A stretch of DNA of 64,000 nucleotides, taken from positions 10,234,501 through 10,298,500 of the forward strand of contig JBBMNZ010000027.1 in NCBI GenBank assembly GCA_037954325.1. Direction: 5' to 3'. This document shows positions 40,133 to 49,219 of this stretch, one piece after another; the stretch's first letter is position 1; every line of letters starts with the position of its first letter. A program made the translations under genes and the position numbers. Source of the stretch: Fistularia commersonii. Lineage: Eukaryota; Chordata; Actinopteri; Syngnathiformes; Fistulariidae. A model generated the notes under the pieces. It made no database searches and was not told where the DNA came from. It saw nothing but the letters and a program-made list of their open reading frames with translations.

Positions 40133-42746
40133 GCTCCCAGAGGCTTCTTTACTGTTTTCACTTTAGGAGTCTCATGAGGATCCCCAGCTGTCCCAAAGCG
40201 CAAACAGTGACAAGAAGGCTCATAAAATACATTGTAAACCGCAGTCCATTTTATCTCCTCCCAGACAAACCGTAGAGGCACGCTTTATATGCCTCCGTTG
40301 AAGATGACGACTTCATATTGTTTTTATGAGGAACAATTTGCAAAAGAATGGGCTTAAAAAGACGAGCTTTGTGGTAATCAACATCATAGAACGACCAACA
40401 AAGTCTCTTGTTTCTATTCAGCAGTTCACAGCCAGCTTTATTTGCTTACTTAACAGTGGGGAAAAAATCCTTGGGTATTTAACTTTGGTTTGTAGATATG
40501 TGTGTATTTTTGTGCAATTGTGTGCAAAGACTCAAAAACACTGAAATCCCCTACGACTTTAAGAATCACTGAACTGAATACTAATTTGACCAGTCAGCCT
40601 TCACGTTTGCTTGGTTCATTACTTGTTTTCTTTAGTTATTATTTGATGAAAGGTTTCAGTGAAATTCATGTAGACTTCTTTTTGACTCTAACCTCACCTG
40701 CATCTTCATCAGATATACTTTTACTTTTAATTCCCTTTATTGCTATAAAATCAGCCAGTACTACCTGAATGGTTAACATCCAGTTGAATTAATTATTCTC
40801 CTATTATACATTACATTACTTTTTTTTTTTTACATTATTACATTAATGACATATTACATTATTTTATTTTACATTATGAAATCGTAAAAAATATCTTTTA
40901 AAAAAAAACTAATGCTTTGCATATTTCAGATTGCAGTCATTTGAAGTTTCCAATGTGAAAATAATTCTTTGTTTTTTTTTTTATTCAGATTTGGAATGAC
41001 TACAAACTCAAGTGGAATCCACAAGATTTCGGGGGCGTTGAGTTCATTCGAGTGCCGTCCAACAGGATATGGAAGCCAGACATCGTTTTGTATAACAAGT
41101 GAGCATGACATTAAATTTAAAACTGAATTTATTTTCTGCCGTTAACAGTGATTGCACGGTAACTGTCTGCCTCATCTGGTGTGTCCAGTTCTTGCCTTGC
41201 CCTTTTTTTTAGGCAAAAAGTGTAATTAAAGTCACAACACTTGCCCAACAACTTTGCCAATCGATTGTTCGTATGCCCCCAAATAATCATTCGCTCATCT
41301 GTCTTTCTGCCACACCGATTTTTATCTGTCTCAACAGCGCAGTCGGAGATTTCCAGGTCGATGACAAGACAAAGGCCTTGCTTCGATATAACGGCGAAGT
41401 TACCTGGATCCCGCCGGCTATATTCAAGAGCTCCTGCAAGATAGATGTCACGTACTTCCCTTTCGACTACCAGAACTGCACCATGAAGTTCGGCTCGTGG
41501 ACCTACGATAAGGCCAAAATCGACTTGGTGCTGATCGGTTCGACCATCAATCTCAAGGACTTCTGGGAAAGCGGCGAGTGGATGATCATCGACGCGCCGG
41601 GTTATAAACATGACATAAAGTACAACTGTTGCGAGGAGATCTACACGGATATCACCTACTCTTTGTACATCCGTCGTCTGCCTCTTTTCTACACCATCAA
41701 CATGATCATCCCCTGCCTTCTCATCTCCTTCCTCACCGTGCTTGTCTTCTACCTGCCGTCCGATTGCGGGGAAAAAGTGACCCTGTGCATCTCCGTCCTG
41801 CTCTCCCTGACCGTCTTCCTCCTCGTCATAACAGAGACCATCCCTTCCACGTCTCTGGTCATCCCACTTATTGGGGAGTATCTCCTCTTCACCATGATCT
41901 TCGTCACCCTTTCTATCGTCATCACCGTTTTCGTGTTGAACGTCCACTATCGCACGCCGAAGACGCACACGATGCCTCTCTGGGTGCGAAACGTGTTCCT
42001 CGGGTTTCTACCCAAGGTGATGTTCATGACCCGACCGGAAAGGGACCCCGAGGAGATGCCCGACACCATCCAGATGACCCATCCCAGGCCGTGCACCATT
42101 CACTCCTCCGGTGCCTTGCATAAGCAGCACAAATCTCAAGCGTTGGCCTCGGGCGTGGTGTCCAGCCTCAATAACCGCCAGCGACTTTTAAACAACAAGG
42201 AGCTCTCCAATCTGAATAACATAAGCAGAGAGCTGACTAAAAGTGCCTGTCCCGGGTTCTTGTGCTGTGAGGGTCGTTGCAATGGCTGCTGGCACCAGAG
42301 ATCCAGCAAACTGCCTGCGGACTCCGGAGGAGGCAGCGGAGGACTGGGAAGCCTCGGGGCTTTGACCGCAGGAAGTGCCGTCGGAGGAGGGAGTCAATGT
42401 TCCAGCTCCGAATCCCTGGACGCAGGAATAACGTCCCTGCTGCCGCTCTCCCCCGAAGTGAGGGAGGCTATCGAGAGTGTTAAATACATCGCGGAGAACA
42501 TGAGATTACAGAACGAAGCAAAGGAGGTAAGCGCTCGCAAAAATGTCGTTCGTGCATATTTATAGGATGCTTTTTGCGATGGCATCAAGTATATTTTTCA
42601 CTCTTCTCTCATTATAGGTTCAAGATGACTGGAAGTATGTTGCCATGGTTATTGACAGGATCTTCCTGTGGGTCTTTGTCCTTGTGTGCATCCTCGGAAC
42701 AGCTGGCCTCTTCCTCCAGCCTCTGCTGCTCGGGGAGGACATTTGA
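36121..42746 (+). CDS. chrna3: chrna3: nicotinic acetylcholine receptor subunit alpha-3
   Basis: Six coding exons: 36121-36184, 36339-36478, 38551-38595, 40989-41098, 41338-42526 and 42618-42746. They give 558 aa, all introns GT-AG. This is the principal agonist-binding subunit of ganglionic receptors. Seen: signal peptide, exon-2 segment SEAEHKLFSVIF, loop A WKPDIVLYNN (Tyr118), Cys-loop C153-C167, loop B Trp174 (GSWTYD), loop C YNCCEEIY with vicinal C217-C218, M1-M3, and M4 in the last exon. The sequence follows human CHRNA3 closely, including VDEVNQIMETNLWL. The M3-M4 loop is longer than human (protein 558 versus 505 aa): it carries Gly/Ser-rich stretches but keeps a cysteine cluster (CPGFLCCEGRCNGC). 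chrna5 lies convergent beyond the intervening UGT gene. Confidence 0.95.
39404..39710. mobile_element. Tc1/mariner-type MITE in chrna3 intron 3
   Basis: 303-bp element (39,406-39,708) flanked by TA duplications at 39,404-05 and 39,709-10. Ends CAGGACTGTCTCAGAAA and its inverted complement TTTCTGAGACAGTCCTG match over roughly 40 bp with few differences. There is no transposase ORF, so it is non-autonomous. TA target and inverted repeats fit the Tc1/mariner superfamily. Confidence 0.85.
40099..40129. repeat. poly(T) tract in chrna3 intron 3
   Basis: Run of about 31 T within the intron between the 45-bp and 110-bp exons. Similar shorter T runs occur near 38,220 and 38,727. Confidence 0.95.
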
Positions 42747-43236
42747 AGATGATGCACAAAGCCGAGGCTTTACATTGTCACGATGCACAAACATCACTCC
42801 TACTCAAGTCAATAAGACTGTTTGGGAAATAGTTTTTCAAAGGGTTCTTTGTTGGTTTTCTTCCAAATTGCATCATTTGGTTCATAAGCAGAATGTTTGG
42901 CCAGGTCTGGACAAACAATAGCAAACAAATGCCAAAAATTGATGATATATCTTGCATCGGAAAAATCCGATTCGATCAGATCAGGTGGCTGAAGCCCAAA
43001 TTGAGCAGGATCTGAAGAACGTCTTTGCAGGAAGGAATTTTAGGAAATGTGTTTACCGAATTTACAGCCATTTACGTTTAAAGGGTGACATCAAGTGGCA
43101 ATGCTGTGCTACTACAAATGATTAAACGTTTTCCATTATTTCCTCAGAAAAAAATATATCAATTATTTTCCCACGTGTGCAAGACTTTAAATGCTTTCTG
43201 TCTGAAGTAAGCTGGTGTTTGGTTGTAAAATAAGTC

Positions 43237-43242
43237 AATAAA
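43237..43242 (+). terminator. chrna3: candidate chrna3 poly(A) signal
   Basis: AATAAA about 490 bp after the chrna3 stop codon, implying a short 3' UTR that ends well before the convergent UGT gene. Confidence 0.55.
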
Positions 43243-43815
43243 GTTTAGATGTTATTTGAACATTTCAATCATATTTGACTTGCTCCAAAATATAATATCT
43301 TAAAAAAAAAAAATGTAAATACTAGTTCATGATCAGTTTTACATCCCTGAAAATAAATCCCTAAGAGGTACATAAAGCTGTGATTCTTGTTTTATTTTTG
43401 TTGTTTTTCTGTGTTCTGTGTATGTGGATCTGCAATATTAGGAAGGTCACCGCGGGTGATTTTATCACTTGGTCACACATCGTCAGTAGCCTTCTGCAGC
43501 TACCGTATTTGAACTTATTGGACAATCAATACGAAGCACAAAAGACTCGAGTGGTTTCATTAAGAAGGCAGGGAAACAATTCTCCCGGGCTGAAATACAA
43601 TTTTCAGCCTTTCACTGCATGGACTCCTTGGGCAGTAGCAGCGTTGCCAACATGGAGGGTCAGGTTCACTCACATTACACATGCACTCGGAGACAGATAT
43701 GGATAAAAATGTCAAGCGACAAACACCTCTAAATATTATATAGCTCGCAGGGGGGGTTTCGTTGACAATCAGCTGTAAGTTTTAAATCGGTGATGGTAAA
43801 AAATACATGGATTAA

Positions 43816-44112
43816 CTACACTTTAAAGTTCTGTAAGTAATAACGTATGAGACATTTGCATTCCAGATCTTGATACCATATGGTGTTGCAATCGGTTAAG
43901 ATTCTCCAAACAATGCACCTGTAGAGGTTGCTAAGGATCTTAGGCGACATGCCAAACCAGGTGAGGTCCTCGCCGATGTGGACACCCACATAATCAAAAC
44001 CGCTCAACCTCAAGACGAACAGTCCCCGATGAGATCTCCTCTCCATCGTCACGTCCATTATCATTTTGTCCTCATTGAGGTTATTGTCCTCACCGAAGTG
44101 GATATGGTGCAT
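43816..44112 (-). mobile_element. degenerate LINE reverse-transcriptase fragment
   Basis: The minus-strand frame reads DNNLNEDKMIMDVTMERRSHRG, then YVGVHIGEDLTW, then LYRCIVWRILTDCNTIWYQ. These resemble the C-terminal reverse-transcriptase region of fish L2/Rex1-like LINEs (MKEMIVDYRRSHRG, LGVHIxEDLTW, FYRCTVESILTxCITVWY), with a deletion between the last two. Assigned by recall, not by search. Confidence 0.5.
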
Positions 44113-46000
44113 TCTCTGTCTGTTTCTTCCATTACCCCAGAAAAGGAATAAATATTAGAAATATTACCATGAGATACATTCGTACTTTGCGAAAAGGTGA
44201 GTCGCGGTGATATATGACACAGATGTAGAGACGAGTGTCTCCCCAGAAAGAGCTTCTGGGGAGCTTGATAGTCATTATGTTCTTGATTCTTATTACACAG
44301 CTAAAAAGCCGGACAGATGGCGAGCTACGTGATTACATGAAAAACCAGACTCCATTAATTGAATGCTGGCGGGGGGAAACAAAGACCGAGTGTATTAGCT
44401 CCGTGTATCATCTGATAAGAAACCCTGGATAATGAATTTAATTAAAGCTTACTCAGAACCAACCCGGTCGATCTGCAGGAGACCGAATAGACACCGCTTG
44501 ATGTACAGTACACACAAAATGAGATTGTCTAGTTTCTGTGCCTGTGGTAAAAGTCTCAAGATAAAGTGTTGGATAAGAAGATAGATTTAATGTACAATTG
44601 TTAGTAATAGCATCACTGACAAAAAAAAGAGAAATTCTGTGCCAAGACCTTCATCTTCTGACATGAGGTTTGCTGAGTCAGAGTTTCAGATCAGTGAAAA
44701 TAATTTAAGACTTGTCCATAAACCTGTACTGCATTTTTTGTGGACACATAAAAAAATAAAAAAAACTTTTGCATTTCCAATGAAGACTCCAGTACACAAA
44801 AACAGGGTTTGTTTTTGCAAGTACATGCACCTTATAAGCGGAACCCAGGATTGCTATGCTGGACAATAAACTCATCCCGATGCAACCGTAAGGTTATTTA
44901 GGCTATGATGATAACAAGATCGGCTAAATCAACAAAAAAGTGCAAAAAAAACAGATTTTTTGCACTCCTCTTTTTTTCTTTCCCTATTCATGGTAAAGTG
45001 CTTTATTATAACCTCACTGGCCCTCTACTGACTGCAACCATGTAGTTCCAAATACTGAATAAGTAAATACTCTCCCTTCCCCATTCGGTCTACATTTTCC
45101 AGAATCCCTCTGTTGAAGATTTAGTAAGTATGTTAAGAAATACAATATAATTCAATATGAAGAAGTTTCTTTTCCTCCGACGGTGCATTGATTTTACTAT
45201 ATGCGATAATCGCTGCAAAAAAACTCCTGATCCTCATTTTTTTCAAATCACATTTGAGTAGAATGAAGCATTCAGTTCAGGGGGACTTAAAATGTTTTGG
45301 CCTCTTGTGAGGATTTAGATTGGAAAAAAAGGTTAAACGCATGACCGTTTACATAATTCCTGCCCCTGAATATAGAAAACAAAATAATCCCTATCATCCA
45401 TAACCCTTGATTTCTGTTAAAGATTCTGCTACTCTCTTATTGTAAATCGCCATCCAACACCAGGTGAGCGTGTTTATCGATGAGAGAGAAAAATTACTTT
45501 ACGCATAAAAGTACTTTAATTCCTCTCCCTTCAGCTGCAGGGAATCTTCAAATCTTTGCACTTAAGATCTTAAAACACTTTATAGCCTTGACTTTGACAC
45601 CTTATAGTTTTATTTGTATTTCTTTTTTTTTTTTTACTGTTTATACAATTTCCTACTATTATTTATTATTGTTATGTTTTACTTGACACTCTGGCACAAC
45701 AATTTCCTTCAGGATAAATAAAGTTTTTCTTATTCTTATTTTTAATGGCTGACTGTGGTTTCAGTTAATGAGCACCCAAGTGCACAGGATGTTTGTAGAA
45801 GCCCTTGCCTGCTCCTGATTTTTGCCCTCTGGTGGGAGAGAGAAAATGAAAGCGTAAGGGGAAAAAAAAAGCTGCAATATATACCTTCGTCATCAAAAAT
45901 AAATGGCAGCGTGTTCTGGAGTCTGCCACCATGCATCTCCCGGATAATTATTAAAGATTAGTTAAGAAGTATTAACTTGTAATATAGGGCTTGAGAATTG
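44113..46000. other. chrna3-UGT intergenic DNA
   Basis: No exon recognised. It ends in a LINE-tail-like sequence at about 45,600-45,745, listed separately. Confidence 0.5.
45600..45745 (+). mobile_element. LINE 3' tail fragment
   Basis: Shares TTTCCTACTATTATTTATTATTGTTATG-like text and the end ACTCTGGCACAACAATTTCC...AATAAAGTTTTTCTTATTCTT with 49,999-50,126. The short tandem tail after AATAAAG is typical of a LINE 3' end. Only the tail is preserved. Confidence 0.6.
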
Positions 46001-46096
46001 TATCACCGGCTCGTACGACAATTTATGTAGGATCCTAAATTACGTGACTGTTCGGAATATGAAATGTGCAGAATGCAGGCCAAGCAGGGCGGCTTA

Positions 46097-47677
46097 TCAT
46101 TTTTTATTCGCCATGCTTTTCGCTCGACATACAGACCTAAAGACCAAAAGAGGGGACAACGTTATCACCGCAACGGTGACCAAGACAGCGAGCAGGACGT
46201 CTAAAGAGTAGTAAGAATACCAGGGCATCTTGTAGGATTCGGTTTTGAGATGAGCTGCACCTTTGTGCCTCATAACAAACTCTATCCAGAAGAGGGCGCT
46301 GTCCAGAGGCTTCACCGGCACGTCCCTGTGCAGCCCGGAGAGTCTCTGCATGTTCATCCTGTACGAAGGCTCGTTCAGGACATCCTGGATGGCGTTCAGG
46401 AAGTTGTTATCTTTGTCCACGTTGGCCAGTGTCAGGATCCTAGCGGCCCCTCTTTTCCTCAGACGCAGGAGATTGTCATATTGGTCAAAAAACACGGGTA
46501 CGCCCACAACGGGCACTCCGTGATAAATCGCTTCTTGGACTCCGTTCGTCCCTCCGTGAGCCACAAACAGTTTTGTCTTGGGATGTCCTAAGAGGTCATT
46601 CTGTGGCATCCAGTCTACTAAGAGAGTGTTGTTGCCCAGAGCGGCAGGTCTTTCACCTTTATGTCTCCAGATGACTTTCTGGGGTAATTGAGCAAAAACA
46701 CCAGCTATTTTATCTGCCATATCAGAGGGAAGTTCACTCACAAAAGTCCCCAAAGACATAATTATAACTCCGTGTTCTCCGGAGCTCTGGACGAACTCCT
46801 CCAAATGTTCAGGGAGACGTGCTGCGGGTTTACACTGGAATCCGCCTACGTAGATAACGTTCGGCATGGTGGGACGAGGGAACTCAAACACAAAGTCCAC
46901 TCTCATGAGCCACAGGTCGGCTCCCTGTAATAAGTGGCTGTATCTGATCTCTGGGCCGAAGAACTGGTCGCATACCGCTTGATACTGGGGTGCAATTAAA
47001 AATTCATCCTGAGCTCGCCATATGATGTAGTAAATCAGATTTTTCACCCGTTGAATGAACGTCATTTCATCAGAGAGCCCAGAACCGGTGAGCGGGATAT
47101 AAGATAAAGGTGAAGGTGCAATGGCCAGATGTCCTTCCCCACTGGTTAACCAGCGAACATTGTAGACCAAAGGTAGCTTCAGAGCGTGAGCCAGCAAGAT
47201 GCCGGCCCCCCAGGCGGGATCGGTTAGAACCAGATCGTAATTTTTCTCCTTCAGTCTTCTCATTAATTCTTTATCTTGCAACATGGCTCTGGCCATTTGG
47301 CACATTATCCTGTGCATGTCAAACATGGCGCTGAACATTTCGAGTTGCAAGGACACAAAACTGATGACCGAGTTCCCTTCCCTCTCCAGGACGATGAGCT
47401 TTTCCAGGATCGGGTTGATGAAGTCGTGGTTGAAGGCTTCTCTGACGGGAACGGTGACGGCGCCGTAATGCGGCGAGTCGTCCCTGATGAACCAGCTTTT
47501 ATCGGTTCGCACCACGTCAACGGAGTGTCCCAGAGAATGGAGGGATTTGATCATAACGTCCATGTTCACCCAGTGGCTCCCCTCTAAAGGAACGATTAAA
47601 ATCTTGCCGCCGTTGGTAATTCTCCAGGACAAAAACACCACGGAAATGAAAAGAACTGCATTTCCGCGACGAGGCAT
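46097..47677 (-). CDS. UDP-glucuronosyltransferase, UGT5-like, single coding exon
   Basis: Intact 526-aa enzyme. UGTs transfer glucuronic acid from UDP-glucuronate to small lipophilic substrates on the luminal face of the ER. Seen: signal peptide, EGSHW with the expected catalytic His35, LTDPAW with the partner Asp153, the UGT signature at about 356-400 (DWMPQNDLLGHP...HGGTNGVQEAIYHGVPVVGVP...DQ), and a C-terminal membrane helix at about 487-515 with a short basic tail ending ANKK. The whole coding region is one exon, as in the fish UGT5 family. A splice acceptor (TTTTCAG) ends 7 bp before the ATG, so a non-coding leader exon is expected upstream. It lies between chrna3 (convergent) and chrna5 (same strand, about 1.5 kb upstream). 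The substrate cannot be predicted. Confidence 0.92.
   Translation of the reverse strand: MPRRGNAVLFISVVFLSWRITNGGKILIVPLEGSHWVNMDVMIKSLHSLGHSVDVVRTDKSWFIRDDSPHYGAVTVPVREAFNHDFINPILEKLIVLEREGNSVISFVSLQLEMFSAMFDMHRIMCQMARAMLQDKELMRRLKEKNYDLVLTDPAWGAGILLAHALKLPLVYNVRWLTSGEGHLAIAPSPLSYIPLTGSGLSDEMTFIQRVKNLIYYIIWRAQDEFLIAPQYQAVCDQFFGPEIRYSHLLQGADLWLMRVDFVFEFPRPTMPNVIYVGGFQCKPAARLPEHLEEFVQSSGEHGVIIMSLGTFVSELPSDMADKIAGVFAQLPQKVIWRHKGERPAALGNNTLLVDWMPQNDLLGHPKTKLFVAHGGTNGVQEAIYHGVPVVGVPVFFDQYDNLLRLRKRGAARILTLANVDKDNNFLNAIQDVLNEPSYRMNMQRLSGLHRDVPVKPLDSALFWIEFVMRHKGAAHLKTESYKMPWYSYYSLDVLLAVLVTVAVITLSPLLVFRSVCRAKSMANKK
46103..46108 (-). terminator. AATAAA inside the last codons of the first UGT gene
   Basis: The final codons AAT AAA AAA TGA contain AATAAA just before the stop. 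If used, cleavage would leave an almost absent 3' UTR. Further minus-strand AATAAA hexamers occur downstream, so use is uncertain. Confidence 0.3.
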
Positions 47678-47938
47678 CGTGAACCTGAAAAGGAGATGGT
47701 GTGAGAAAGAAATCCTTAAAATGAGCTAATGCTAAAAAGAAATATACATAACACAGATTCACAACATACCTTTTCATGTGATGAGGCTCAGGCACGTAAA
47801 CAGTACAGCATCGCTTGAATATTGGTTTGAAACATATTAAGTAGAAGTGCACACATAACTAGAAGTCTTAGAAGAACTTACATAAATGGATTGTTGATAA
47901 GCTCTCTTGTGGGCTTTTCTCTTCAGGAATGCAGAACA

Positions 47939-48079
47939 ATGCGGTCTCTTTGTTTTGGCTTCCCGGTGCTGCTCACTTGTACATGTTTGTGGCAATTTCT
48001 ACTTTTGATTTTTATTGATAAGGCAGGAGGTGATGATAATAGTTGGATCAGAGGTAAAATCATTGAATCGTATCTTTGA
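47939..48079 (+). other. short ORF with hydrophobic N-terminus, doubtful
   Basis: A 46-codon plus-strand frame starting MRSLCFGFPVLLTCTCLW looks like a signal peptide and is followed by a mixed tail. A splice-acceptor-like TTTTCTCTTCAG sits 14 bp upstream. I do not recognise the protein. It overlaps the likely promoter/leader of the neighbouring UGT, so it may be chance. Confidence 0.12.
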
Positions 48080-49042
48080 GTTGGTTACGTTTTGGGCACC
48101 TTTCCCTTCAAAAGTCCAAAATTTATAAGTTTCACCTCTTTTTATGCAAGATGTTGTCCTGTGCCAATTCTTCCATTGCTTCTTGATTGTCAGTCTTTTC
48201 CTGTTTTTATCCATAATCACAAAGGATTCGTTAAAAAAATCATTTTCTATTTTGTTTCATCACTGGCAAAAAGCAGAAGGCCGCTTCACAATTTTATAAT
48301 GGAAGTTGATAACAAGAAAGATTAAAAGTTTAGAAAACAATTTGTCAAATTTCAAGGTAATTTTAATTGAATATTCCAGTACATTTTCTATTTTTTTTAC
48401 TTATAAGTTATCTATCAGTCATCAGTCTTCTGTTAGTTGATGTATTTCCTAAGTCTGTATTGTTCTGTGCAACTGACCCTGCATATGAAAGTTAATAAAA
48501 ATCAAGTTATATGTGATCTAACATGCACATAAATGACATGATCAAAAGTAAACAAATCAGTATTGCAAAACACACAATCAGTTTTACTTACTCTTTATTT
48601 ATAATTTATCAATAATGCAAAGGCATTGTTAATATTGCAGTTAAAATGTAATACTTGTTACTGTGCAATTGCTTCAGAGACTATATTCAAATTCCATTAC
48701 AATATAATGTCAATATTGATTTCACAACATGTACACTATATAAAGACGATTATTACATTTGATTTGAATGACATACGTTCTTATATAATTGGCTTCCACA
48801 ATTTCCCTTAGATGTCAAGCCTCTTGATGGTTATATTAATTGTTTTATAAACTGCAAAAGCTCATGAGCATGAGAGGGAATCATTTTAAATGATTTGAGA
48901 AACCCATGCTCTTGACATCGCTGATCCCAAAATGACTGAAGCGTCAATTTTTTCTCTATAATCTCTGCACATATACTGACCAAAAGACAGAAAAATAGTT
49001 GAATGACGTGAGGAACGGGGAAATGAATCAGATATGTTTTTC

Positions 49043-49048
49043 TTTATT
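49043..49048 (-). terminator. chrna5: candidate chrna5 poly(A) signal
   Basis: Minus-strand AATAAA about 170 bp after the chrna5 stop. Another lies near 48,599. Confidence 0.45.
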
Positions 49049-49219
49049 TCAGTAGCAGTTACTTTTCTCATGCTGCACAACAACTTTTCTTTTTTCCCCT
49101 GTGAACTCTGACGACGAATGTCCTTGAAAAAACTGCCCGGACTCAGCGAACGAAGCCGCCAGGACGACCGTCGGCCGGTAATGTGCTTTTCGTGTGTTTG
49201 CGGCGAACTACAAACTACA

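Larger units (their letters stand above)
47678..49219. other. interval between first UGT and chrna5
   Basis: Should contain the leader exon and promoter of the UGT gene (minus strand) and the chrna5 3' UTR. A minus-strand GTAAGT donor near 47,880 could end the leader exon. A minus-strand AATAAA at 49,048-49,043 is the best chrna5 poly(A) candidate. A short plus-strand ORF with a hydrophobic start is listed separately. Confidence 0.45.

Noticed and set aside
41129..41968. 279-codon minus-strand ORF over chrna3
   Set aside because: It is the antisense shadow of the large chrna3 exon. Its protein is highly charged with no known domain, while the plus strand encodes the receptor.
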